A stretch of DNA of 11,093 bases from Bacteroidales bacterium (lineage in GTDB: Bacteria > Bacteroidota > Bacteroidia > Bacteroidales > BM520): the NCBI GenBank assembly GCA_028701815.1, contig JAQVPY010000062.1, forward strand, positions 1 through 11,093, in the 5' to 3' direction. Numbering within the stretch: position 1 is the first letter of the stretch; every line of letters starts with the position of its first letter. Under the pieces are notes generated by a model that saw nothing but the letters and a program-made list of their open reading frames with translations, searched no databases and was not told the origin of the DNA. The position numbers and the translations under genes are program-made. Below, in pieces: positions 1-6,927 of the stretch.

Positions 1-257
1 TTGATAACGCGTTGTGTATGGGTATATACTACCATGCCTTCCATACAGTCGGTAGCACAAGCAGGAGCAAGATTTCTTCTTCCTACTACTTCAACTACAC
101 AAACGCGGCAACCGCCTGGTTTATTTTCAAAATTCATTCCCGCTAACTCGAAATAGCATAAGGTGGGGATATGAATACCGGCTTGACGAGCGGCTTTTAA
201 TACTGTTGTGCCTTCTGCTACTTCTACCGGTTTATTATCTATAGTTAGTTTTACCAT
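1..257 (-). CDS. hndD: [FeFe]-hydrogenase catalytic subunit HndD/HydA, N-terminal part (truncated by window edge)
   Basis: Only the first 85 codons are present; the gene runs off the left edge. The start is the ATG at 257, 18 bp after the hndC stop. The visible part is a plant-type [2Fe-2S] ferredoxin domain, as at the N-terminus of NuoG and of HydA/HndD hydrogenases. It shows the cysteine pattern C34, C50, C53 and C67, with the typical GGCRVCVVEV stretch. In the full family this domain is followed by a further [4Fe-4S] domain with a His ligand, a 2x[4Fe-4S] domain and the H-cluster domain that reduces protons or oxidises H2; none of these can be seen here. The call of hydrogenase, and not NuoG or formate dehydrogenase alpha, rests on its place directly after hndB-hndC and is inference. 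Cytoplasmic. Confidence in the ferredoxin domain is very high, in hydrogenase high. Confidence 0.87.
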   Translation of the reverse strand, partial: MVKLTIDNKPVEVAEGTTVLKAARQAGIHIPTLCYFELAGMNFENKPGGCRVCVVEVVGRRNLAPACATDCMEGMVVYTHTQRVI

Positions 258-275
258 CTTAAATGTTCCTTTCTT

Positions 276-2069
276 TTATTTAATTGAGATTGCACCAAAT
301 TTACACTTTTCATAGCAAGCGCCACATTTAATACATTTTGCAGTATCAATTGAATGTGCCATCTTCTTTTCTCCTGAAATGGCATCTTGAGGACAAACGC
401 GTGAGCAAGCGCCGCAACCGATACATTTGATCGGGTCGATTTCATAACGCATTAATGATTTGCAAACGCCGGCACGACATTTATGGTCGACTACGTGTTC
501 TACATATTCGTCCCAGAAGTTGTCCAAAGTGGAAAGAACAGGGTTAGGGGATGTCTGACCGAGTCCGCATAAAGCAGTGTCTTTAATAACACTTGCAAGG
601 TTGCGTAATTCTTCGAGGTCTTCCATTTTACCTTTGCCCTTAGTGATTTTATCGAGGATTTCATACATACGTTTGTTACCGATACGGCACGGTGAACATT
701 TACCGCAACTTTCCTCACAGGTAAATTCGAGATAAAATTTTGCTATTGCGACCATACAGGAGGTTTCGTCCATGACGACCATACCTCCGGAGCCCATCAT
801 TGAGCCGGCAGCAACCAAGCTGTCATAGTCGATAGGGGTGTCAAGGTGCTTTTTAGTCAGGCAACCTCCTGAAGGACCACCGGTTTGTACGGCTTTGAAT
901 TCACGTCCGTTTTTAATTCCACCGCCAATTTCAAAGATGATGTCGCGGAGAGTAGTTCCCATAGGAACTTCAATTAAACCGACGTTATTGATCTGTCCTG
1001 CGAGAGCGAAGACCTTTGTGCCTTTTGATTTCTCAGAGCCTATGCTTGCGAACCATTCTGCACCCTTGGTTATGATGATAGGAACATTGGCAAATGTTTC
1101 TACGTTATTGACATTAGTCGGTTTTGCAAGGTAGCCGGAAACAGCCGGGAACGGCGGTTTGAAGGTCGGCTCACCACGTTTACCTTCCATGGAGTGAATA
1201 AGAGCTGTCTCTTCACCGCAAACGAAAGCGCCGGCGCCGTAACGAAGCTCGATGTCAAAATCAAATCCGCTGCCTAAGATGTCTTTTCCTAAAAGTCCGT
1301 ATTCGCGGGCTTGAGAGATAGCTATCTGTAAACGTTTGATAGCCAAAGGATATTCTGCGCGAATATAAACGAGACCCTTAGTCGCACCGATGGAATATCC
1401 GCAGATAGCCATGGCTTCTACTATAGAGTGTGGGTCGCCTTCCATGATGGAACGATCCATAAAGGCACCCGGGTCACCTTCGTCTGCATTACAAACGACG
1501 TATTTCTGATCTGCGCTGTTCTTGGCGCATAATTCCCACTTTAATCCTGTAGGAAATCCGGCGCCGCCACGACCTCTGAGGCCTGATTGCTTAACTACAT
1601 TAATACATTCGGCGGGGGTCATATCGGAAAGAACCTTTCCTAATCCTTCGTATGCGCCGCGTGCAATAGATTCTTCAATGTTTTCAGGATCAATGAAACC
1701 GCAGTTTCTAAGAGCGATTCTCATCTGTTTCTGGTAAAATCCCATGTGCTTCGAGTCACTGATGTGCTTTTTCGTGTCGGGATCAACATAGAGCAATTTT
1801 TCAACTTTACGACCTTTGATGATGTGTTCCGCGATGATGATGTCTGCGTCCTCGGGCTTTACACCTACATAGAACGTGTTGTCGGGCATGATCTTAACAA
1901 TCGGACCTTTTTCACAAAATCCGAAACAACCGGAAGCAACAACTTTTACGTCGTTTTCAAGATGCTTGTCAGCAATAATTTCATTTAACCTTTCTGCGAT
2001 GACGTTACTCTGTGAAGAGTGACAGCCTGTACCACCGCAAACTAAAATATGATACTTATAACTTGCCAT
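276..2069 (-). CDS. hndC: NAD(P)-linked [FeFe]-hydrogenase flavin subunit HndC/HydB (NuoF-like)
   Basis: This 597-aa diaphorase subunit passes electrons between NAD(P)H, FMN and iron-sulfur clusters in the multimeric hydrogenase. Domains in order: a thioredoxin-like [2Fe-2S] domain (1-85; C11, C16, C48, C52); a NuoF core with the FMN/NADH glycine motif GRGGAGFPTG (166-175), CNADEGDPGAF (193-203) and GAGAFVCGEETAL (278-290); an SLBB-like part around 352-384; the [4Fe-4S] site CGKCSPC (C455, C458, C461) plus C501; a CRAGVC pair (531, 536); and a C-terminal 2x[4Fe-4S] ferredoxin domain (C549, C552, C555, C559; C579, C582, C585, C589). The added N- and C-terminal cluster domains separate it from the complex I subunit NuoF. 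I chose the ATG at 2069, giving MASYKYHILV, because the frame open to 2129 overlaps hndB and its extra 20 residues do not resemble the family. It lies 16 bp after the hndB stop and 18 bp before hndD, so the genes are very likely co-transcribed. All cluster ligands are intact. Confidence 0.96.
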   Translation of the reverse strand: MASYKYHILVCGGTGCHSSQSNVIAERLNEIIADKHLENDVKVVASGCFGFCEKGPIVKIMPDNTFYVGVKPEDADIIIAEHIIKGRKVEKLLYVDPDTKKHISDSKHMGFYQKQMRIALRNCGFIDPENIEESIARGAYEGLGKVLSDMTPAECINVVKQSGLRGRGGAGFPTGLKWELCAKNSADQKYVVCNADEGDPGAFMDRSIMEGDPHSIVEAMAICGYSIGATKGLVYIRAEYPLAIKRLQIAISQAREYGLLGKDILGSGFDFDIELRYGAGAFVCGEETALIHSMEGKRGEPTFKPPFPAVSGYLAKPTNVNNVETFANVPIIITKGAEWFASIGSEKSKGTKVFALAGQINNVGLIEVPMGTTLRDIIFEIGGGIKNGREFKAVQTGGPSGGCLTKKHLDTPIDYDSLVAAGSMMGSGGMVVMDETSCMVAIAKFYLEFTCEESCGKCSPCRIGNKRMYEILDKITKGKGKMEDLEELRNLASVIKDTALCGLGQTSPNPVLSTLDNFWDEYVEHVVDHKCRAGVCKSLMRYEIDPIKCIGCGACSRVCPQDAISGEKKMAHSIDTAKCIKCGACYEKCKFGAISIK

Positions 2070-2085
2070 TTCAATTTTCTTTTGG

Positions 2086-2478
2086 TTAGTCAATAGTTTT
2101 GTAATTCTTCGGAATAATTCCTTCAACAAGTTCGCCGTTCATGATGTACTTGTCGATGATTTCTTTCGCCTTAGCGATATTTACATAGCCGAATACTATA
2201 GGCTCTTGTCCCGGAAGAGTGACTTCGATAGTCGGCTCTGCAAAACAATACCCCATGTCACCGGTCTGTGTGACAATTGCATCAATGTTTCTTTTTTGAA
2301 GCTCTTCACTTAGATAATTGAAAACTTCCTTGGCGCCGGACGCAATGCCGCTGGTCGCCATACCGACCTTAATCTGTACCATGGATTCAGGATGGTCGGC
2401 ACGCTCCCTAAGATTAATCTTAGCTTGCAAATCCGATTGCATGTTTCTGAGATCGTTCAATGATTTAATTTTTGCCAT
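2086..2478 (-). CDS. hndB: HndB-like hydrogenase accessory subunit (thioredoxin-like ferredoxin fold)
   Basis: A 130-aa cytoplasmic protein, first gene of the hydrogenase operon. Residues 1-30 look like a short helical N-terminus. Residues 33-100 follow the thioredoxin-like [2Fe-2S] ferredoxin pattern of HndB, with MATSGIASGA (40-49), VTQTGDMGYCFAEP (69-82) and a C-terminal helix. It can be lined up with the N-terminal domain of the neighbouring HndC: GDMGYC (73-78) matches GCFGFC (47-52). The protein holds only one cysteine, C78. The positions where the fold normally supplies other ligands read S43 and D74, so it probably cannot bind a [2Fe-2S] cluster alone. In Hnd-type hydrogenases HndB is an extra subunit beside the NuoE-, NuoF- and hydrogenase-type subunits; its exact role is not settled. 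The ATG at 2478 starts MAKIKSLNDL and no upstream start looks better. Its leader carries a dyad, a hairpin and a putative promoter (separate entries). Confidence 0.85.
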   Translation of the reverse strand: MAKIKSLNDLRNMQSDLQAKINLRERADHPESMVQIKVGMATSGIASGAKEVFNYLSEELQKRNIDAIVTQTGDMGYCFAEPTIEVTLPGQEPIVFGYVNIAKAKEIIDKYIMNGELVEGIIPKNYKTID

Positions 2479-2497
2479 AACTTTGTTTTAATTGTGG

Positions 2498-2521
2498 GTT
2501 AACGCAATATGTTGCGATAAC
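2498..2521. promoter_or_regulatory. 24-bp near-perfect dyad upstream of hndB (possible operator or RNA hairpin)
   Basis: The inverted repeat reads GTTA-a-CGCAA, a central TATG, then TTGCG-a-TAAC. Nine of ten positions in each arm pair; the exception is an A/A mismatch. It ends 20 bp before the hndB ATG. It could be the operator of a dimeric regulator or a stable hairpin in the 5' leader. It does not match the half-site order of Rex (TTGTGAA-N4-TTCACAA), nor the FNR/CRP pattern TTGAT-N4-ATCAA. The dyad is seen directly; the function is inference. Confidence 0.5.
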
Positions 2522-2576
2522 GACAATGGTTAATATTTTTATTGTTAGTTACATTTACTTCAGTTGCTTATAATAA

Positions 2577-2604
2577 AAAAACACCCTGTAAAAGGTGGTC
2601 TTTT
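2577..2604 (-). terminator. Hairpin with T-run between trmD and hndB
   Basis: On the minus strand, CACC and GGTG pair across an eight-base loop, and the stem can be lengthened with one or two bulges. It is followed directly by seven T residues. The other strand also ends in a T-rich stretch (CTTTTATTT), so it could work weakly in both directions. The simplest reading is a terminator for the mutL-trmD cluster, whose last stop is at 2686. Because it lies downstream of the -7 element at 2627-2634, it might instead act as an attenuator of the hydrogenase operon. The paired stem is short, so strength is uncertain. Confidence 0.5.
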
Positions 2605-2626
2605 ATTTAGGTTTTTTTAAGATTTG

Positions 2627-2634
2627 CAAAGATA
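2627..2634 (-). promoter_or_regulatory. Putative Bacteroidetes -7 element for the hydrogenase operon
   Basis: The minus strand reads TATCTTTG, an exact match to the Bacteroidetes -7 consensus TAnnTTTG. No clear TTTG -33 element lies about 20 bp upstream. Transcription would start near 2620 and give a leader of about 140 nt before hndB. Thirteen bases around it (2624-2636) are identical to the element upstream of the mutL cluster (10883-10895). Confidence 0.5.
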
Positions 2635-2685
2635 ATCTTTTATTTTATATGTAGGAAATTTTTTCGAGGAAAAAACATCTATTTA

Positions 2686-3366
2686 TCAGTCGTTTTTAAA
2701 TATATCCGGACGTAATTTTTTAGTCTTTTCTATTGCTTGTTCCATACGCCATTCTTCTATCATCCTATCATTTCCCGACAGTAATATGTCGGGAACCCTC
2801 ATCCCTTCAAATTCTACCGGTCGCGTGTAAACAGGCGGCGAAAGCAAGCCGTCCTGAAAGGAATCCGTCAAAGCACTCGTCTCATCATTGAGGACTCCGG
2901 GAATCAACCTGATCACCGCATCCGAAATAATCATTGCTGCAAGTTCTCCACCGGTTAACACATAATCGCCCACTGAAATCTCCATGGTGAAATATTTGTC
3001 GCGTAAACGCTGATCAATCCCCTTATAATGTCCACATAGTATTATGATGTTGCCCTTTAGTGATAATGTGTTTGCTGTTGCCTGATTGAAGGTGTGGCCA
3101 TCCGGTGAAGTGTATATTATCTCGTCATAATCCCTTTCGGAGGTCAATTTCTTGATTAAATCTCCAATAGGTTGTACCATCATCACCATGCCTGCGCCCG
3201 GTCCGTATGCGTAATCGTCAACCCTCTTGTGCTTGTCCAATGTGTAATCCCTGATATCGTGAAGATGTATCTCTACGAGATTGCGCTCCTGAGCACGCTT
3301 TATCATAGAACACGTGAACGGACCTTCAAACATCTCCGGAAATATGGTTAATATGTCTATCCTCAT
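2686..3366 (-). CDS. trmD: tRNA (guanine-N1-)-methyltransferase TrmD
   Basis: TrmD uses S-adenosylmethionine to methylate N1 of G37 next to the anticodon, which prevents +1 frameshifting; it is a cytoplasmic homodimer with a trefoil-knot (SPOUT) fold. The 226-aa protein opens with MRIDILTIFPEMF, has DYAYGPGAGM (51-60), the knot segments TSPDG (86-90), LCGHYKGID (110-118) and SVGDYVLTGGELAAM (131-145), R153, and the catalytic-loop aspartate in TDSFQDGLL (D168). The C-terminal domain includes YTRPVEFEG and LLSGN. CGHYKG replaces the proteobacterial CGRYEG; as I recall this is the usual Bacteroidetes form, so not a defect. Length fits the family. It follows smpB after 15 bp and is the last gene of the cluster; a hairpin with T-run lies about 80 bp downstream. 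Confidence 0.97.
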   Translation of the reverse strand: MRIDILTIFPEMFEGPFTCSMIKRAQERNLVEIHLHDIRDYTLDKHKRVDDYAYGPGAGMVMMVQPIGDLIKKLTSERDYDEIIYTSPDGHTFNQATANTLSLKGNIIILCGHYKGIDQRLRDKYFTMEISVGDYVLTGGELAAMIISDAVIRLIPGVLNDETSALTDSFQDGLLSPPVYTRPVEFEGMRVPDILLSGNDRMIEEWRMEQAIEKTKKLRPDIFKND

Positions 3367-3381
3367 AAGTCTCGACGGTTT

Positions 3382-3819
3382 TTATTCGTAATCTTTTTGC
3401 GACAGCTCGCGCGCATTGTCTTTCTCCTTGATACTCTCCCGCTTGTCGTATAATTTCTTTCCCTTGGCAAGCGATATTATCAGTTTCGCATACCCGCGCT
3501 CATCAATGAATAATTTTACCGGGATAACCGTAAAACCCTTCTCCTTGATCTGAGTCTGTAATTTCTTTAACTCTCGTGCCGTCAATAATAATTTTCTGTT
3601 TCTCTTCGGGTCGTGGTTGCTGTATGTGCCGTATTTGTATTCCGAAATGTGCATGTTGATTACGAAAAGTTCGTTTTCTATAAACATACAGTAGGCGTCG
3701 CTTAAATTTGCCTTTCCTTCTCGAATCGACTTTATCTCCGTGCCCGTCAATACTATTCCAGCGGTGATTTCCCCCGTCAGAAAATATTGATATTCGGCCT
3801 TTTTGTTTTTAATTTCCAT
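3382..3819 (-). CDS. smpB: SsrA-binding protein SmpB
   Basis: SmpB binds tmRNA and brings it to ribosomes stalled on broken mRNAs (trans-translation). The 145-aa protein shows the family hallmarks: an N-terminal NKKAEY stretch, the OB-fold core GIVLTGTEIKSIREGKANLS (21-40), SNHDPKRNRKLLL (67-79), the basic LAKGKKLYDKRE (117-128), and a charged C-terminal tail that enters the mRNA channel. Length is close to the usual 150. The start ATG lies inside the last codons of uvrB (11-bp overlap), which suggests translational coupling. trmD follows after 15 bp. tmRNA (ssrA) is not seen in this window. No motif appears to be missing. Confidence 0.97.
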   Translation of the reverse strand: MEIKNKKAEYQYFLTGEITAGIVLTGTEIKSIREGKANLSDAYCMFIENELFVINMHISEYKYGTYSNHDPKRNRKLLLTARELKKLQTQIKEKGFTVIPVKLFIDERGYAKLIISLAKGKKLYDKRESIKEKDNARELSQKDYE

Positions 3820-5851
3820 TTTGTTTCTTCTTGTTTTCTTTAATCTCCATCATCATCGCTATCTCATCGCGAAGTCTCGCTGCTTCCATGAAATCCAACT
3901 CTTTTACGGCTGCTTGCATCTTTTTCTTCGCCTCATTAATCAATTTGTCGATCTCCCCGTTGCTCATATATTTTAGTACGGGATCATTTGCGATATGCTT
4001 TTCGGCTATCTTTTCGTCGTAGCTGTATTCCGGGGTGCTCACCGAGGCTAACGCCGTCTGTCCCATGATATTAGTCTTCGACTTGTGGATCTGTTGGGGA
4101 ACAATGTTGTGCTCCGTGTTATATTTTAGCTGTTTCTCCCTCTTTCTCGAGGTCTCGTCAATAGTCTTACGCATTGAGTCGGTGATGGTGTCGGCATACA
4201 TGATGACCTTGCTGTTGATATTTCTTGCAGCGCGACCTGCCGTTTGCGTAAGCGAACGCTCAGAGCGCAGGAAGCCTTCCTTGTCGGCGTCGAGTATTGC
4301 TACAAGCGACACCTCCGGCAAGTCAAGCCGTTCCCTCAATAAATTAACGCCGACCAGTACATCAAACATGCCAAGTCTGAGCCCTCGCATTATTTCCATT
4401 CTTTCCACAGTGTCCACGTCGGAATGTATGTATTGACACCGTATGTGATGTCTGCTCAAATATGCAGTTAGCTCTTCCGCCATACGTTTTGTAAGCGTGG
4501 TGACAAGACAACGCTCGTCACGTTCCGTCACTATCTCTATCTCATTCATCAGATCGTCCATCTGGTTTTCAGAAGGACGTATCTCAATGGGGGGCTCCAA
4601 TAGTCCCGTGGGGCGAATTATCTGTTCCACAATAACGCCCTGCGATTTCGCAAGCTCGTAATTTGCAGGCGTGGCGCTCACATATACCGTCTGATTAGTC
4701 ACCTGTTCAAACTCCTCAAAAGTCAGCGGTCTGTTGTCTAAGGCGGCGGGGAGACGAAATCCGTAATTGACGAGTACCTCCTTGCGCGAACGGTCGCCTC
4801 CGTACATGGCGTGGATTTGCGGAATGGTAACGTGACTCTCATCGATAAAAAGCAGAAAGTCTTCAGGGAAATAATCTAAAAGACAGAACGGACGACTCCC
4901 CGGCTTTCTCCCGTCCATATATCGTGAGTAGTTCTCGATACCGGGACAATACCCTAACTCCTGCATCATCTCAAGATCGAAATTCACCCTGTCTTCCAGC
5001 CTCTTGGCCTCCAGCGGCTTGCCGATTTCTTTGAAATATGCCACCTGCTCAAATAAGTCGCGCTGTATCGTAGATAACGCCTTCTTTAATGTGTCCGGTG
5101 AGGTCACAAAGATGTTTGCCGGATATATGGCGACTTTCTCAAGACGTTCGATGACTTTGCCGGAGATGACTTCTAATGAAGCTATGGATTCTATCTCGTC
5201 GTCGAAGAATACAACCCTCAATGCCTCATCGGAATATGCCGGAAATACATCGATGGTGTCACCCTTGATACGGAACTTTCCCCTGTCGAACATCCTGTCG
5301 TCACGCGCATATAACGCTTCTGTAAGCTTCGTGAGAAAAAAATTCATGCTAATATGCATGCCCGTCTGCAACTCTAATGTGTTGTTGTGAAAATCTACCG
5401 GATTGCCAATGCCGTAAAGACACGATACGGAAGATACTACAATGATATCCCTGCGTCCTGAAAGTAATGCAGACGTGGTACTCAGCCTTAATTTTTCAAG
5501 GTTGTCGTTGATCTGTAAATCCTTTTCTATATATGTGTTGCTCGAAGGAATATATGCCTCCGGCTGATAGTAATCGTAATAGGAGACGAAATATTCTACT
5601 GCGTTATCGGGAAAAAACTGCAGAAATTCGCCGTATAACTGCGCTGCTAAGGTTTTGTTGTGACTTAATATTAATGTCGGACGGTTTACATTCGCGATAA
5701 CATTGGCCATAGTAAATGTCTTTCCGGAGCCGGTGACGCCAAGCAATACCTGCGCCTCATCTCCGCGATTCAACCCCTCCGTGAGCTGCTCTATAGCTTC
5801 CGGCTGATCACCGGTGGGCTTAAATTCCGATACAAGTTTAAAATTATTCAC
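3809..5851 (-). CDS. uvrB: UvrABC excinuclease subunit B
   Basis: UvrB is the damage-verifying helicase-like subunit of nucleotide excision repair; it is loaded by UvrA and recruits UvrC for incision. The 680-aa protein has Walker A GVTGSGKT (38-45), the damage-probing beta-hairpin YYDYYQPEAYIP (91-102), the motif II box DESH (337-340), YVSATP (390-395), motif V around LVGVNLLRERLDLPE (499-513), motif VI QTAGRAARN (536-544) and a C-terminal UVR domain (about 640-672) for UvrC contact. Length is normal. One oddity: motif V has Arg at 508 where the family has an almost invariant Gly (LLREGLD). The codon is CGG, one base from GGG. The start lies in an 8-bp overlap with the EEP gene upstream, and the end overlaps smpB by 11 bp. 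uvrA and uvrC are not in the window. Confidence 0.98.
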   Translation of the reverse strand: MNNFKLVSEFKPTGDQPEAIEQLTEGLNRGDEAQVLLGVTGSGKTFTMANVIANVNRPTLILSHNKTLAAQLYGEFLQFFPDNAVEYFVSYYDYYQPEAYIPSSNTYIEKDLQINDNLEKLRLSTTSALLSGRRDIIVVSSVSCLYGIGNPVDFHNNTLELQTGMHISMNFFLTKLTEALYARDDRMFDRGKFRIKGDTIDVFPAYSDEALRVVFFDDEIESIASLEVISGKVIERLEKVAIYPANIFVTSPDTLKKALSTIQRDLFEQVAYFKEIGKPLEAKRLEDRVNFDLEMMQELGYCPGIENYSRYMDGRKPGSRPFCLLDYFPEDFLLFIDESHVTIPQIHAMYGGDRSRKEVLVNYGFRLPAALDNRPLTFEEFEQVTNQTVYVSATPANYELAKSQGVIVEQIIRPTGLLEPPIEIRPSENQMDDLMNEIEIVTERDERCLVTTLTKRMAEELTAYLSRHHIRCQYIHSDVDTVERMEIMRGLRLGMFDVLVGVNLLRERLDLPEVSLVAILDADKEGFLRSERSLTQTAGRAARNINSKVIMYADTITDSMRKTIDETSRKREKQLKYNTEHNIVPQQIHKSKTNIMGQTALASVSTPEYSYDEKIAEKHIANDPVLKYMSNGEIDKLINEAKKKMQAAVKELDFMEAARLRDEIAMMMEIKENKKKQNGN

Positions 5852-6926
5852 TTAACTTAATCTTTCCGATTATTGCATGATGGTCCGAAAGTTTTTTCTC
5901 GGAGTCGATGGAAAAATATACAGGAGATAAATCTTTGCTGCAAAACATATAATCAATCCTTATCAAAGGCAAATCCTTGAATGTAAATCCAAACCCGTTG
6001 CCTGCCTTGACAAACATGTCGTTTAATAATAAACCGATTCTTTTATAAGCGAATGAATTGGGGGTGTCGTTGAAATCTCCGCAAAGGACAAGCTTATAAG
6101 GTGAGTTTCTAATAACCTCGTAGAGCCTTTTGCTTTGAAGTTCCCTTAACTTAAATGCTGCAACAGCTTTTCCGTAAATGCGCTTCGTGGCTATTTTCGC
6201 ATTGTCATAACCGTCGGATATCGAGTTTAATTCTTTGTTGATGTGTAACGACCTTAAATGAGCATTGATTATACGCAGAGTGTCTTCACCAATTACCATG
6301 TCGGAACAAATAGCAAAACTCTTTTCGTCTGCTCTGATACTTTCAATATTGATTATAGGATATTTGGAAAAAGTTGCTATGGCCATATTTAATCCGGCGT
6401 AATAACGTGTGAAACTGCAATGTGTCGTACCCGTATATTCCTTGATCTTTTCGACAAAGATTTCAGGATTCTGCTGACCGAAATAAAACTCCTGTATGTT
6501 GATGATATCTGCATCGTATTGCGACAGCGCTTTCAATATTCCGTCGGAAATGGAGTCGTTTCCAAAGAAACCGTTGCTGTTGGAAAAGTATTTGACGTTA
6601 TATGATACTATCTCAATCGCATCGCTGTCGTCAACAGGCTTGTGACGTGTGTAAACTCTCAGGATACATGGAATGGATATGATGATGAAAAACAGCGGAA
6701 TCAGTGCGAATTTGTGTAGCCGAAGAAGATATAATATAAAAAGAATCACTTCTGCTATAACATAATATGAAAACCCTATCCCGACGAACGCTATGAAAGG
6801 CATCCGCGAGGGTGGGATGACTCCTGCGAGTAACGACATCGAAATCAATGTAGAGACTATTATCGTCGCAATTAATAAAATTATTACATATAGACTCCAA
6901 GTCTTGTTTTTCTTGGCTTTCTTCAT
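5844..6926 (-). CDS. Membrane-anchored endonuclease/exonuclease/phosphatase (EEP) family protein
   Basis: A 360-aa protein with a basic N-terminus (MKKAKKNK), three predicted membrane segments (about 11-36, 43-70, 72-91) and an EEP (DNase I-like/Mg-dependent phosphodiesterase) domain from about residue 103. Catalytic-type motifs are IVSYNVKYF (N110), INIQEFYF (E146), NAHLRS (H223), GDFNDT (D284, N286), RIDYMF (D325) and LSDHHA (D348, H349), so the active site looks complete. The substrate cannot be read from the sequence: nucleic acid, inositol phosphate, sphingolipid and other phosphodiesters are all used in this superfamily. By the positive-inside rule and three spans, the catalytic domain would lie outside the cytoplasm. 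I start at the ATG at 6926, one base after the rhomboid stop, because it puts the basic residues directly before the first helix; a start at 6962 would overlap the rhomboid gene. It overlaps uvrB by 8 bp. The rhomboid-rhomboid-EEP order is, as I recall, common in Bacteroidetes. Confidence 0.88.
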   Translation of the reverse strand: MKKAKKNKTWSLYVIILLIATIIVSTLISMSLLAGVIPPSRMPFIAFVGIGFSYYVIAEVILFILYLLRLHKFALIPLFFIIISIPCILRVYTRHKPVDDSDAIEIVSYNVKYFSNSNGFFGNDSISDGILKALSQYDADIINIQEFYFGQQNPEIFVEKIKEYTGTTHCSFTRYYAGLNMAIATFSKYPIINIESIRADEKSFAICSDMVIGEDTLRIINAHLRSLHINKELNSISDGYDNAKIATKRIYGKAVAAFKLRELQSKRLYEVIRNSPYKLVLCGDFNDTPNSFAYKRIGLLLNDMFVKAGNGFGFTFKDLPLIRIDYMFCSKDLSPVYFSIDSEKKLSDHHAIIGKIKLSE

Positions 6927-6927
6927 T

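Noticed and set aside
2070..2129. Twenty-residue N-terminal extension of HndC
   Set aside because: It overlaps the end of hndB, has no family resemblance, and the ATG at 2069 gives the usual start of the thioredoxin-like domain.
2498..2521. Rex or FNR operator identity for the dyad
   Set aside because: Half-site sequence and order do not match the known consensus of either regulator.
2659..2675. A/T-only hairpin (six T, CGAGG, six A) as terminator of trmD
   Set aside because: The stem has only A-T pairs and no T-run follows on the minus strand; the hairpin at 2577-2604 is a better candidate.
838..5390. Plus-strand open frames within hndC and uvrB
   Set aside because: They lie opposite strongly conserved genes, lack recognisable motifs, and have no promoter or ribosome entry signals of their own.
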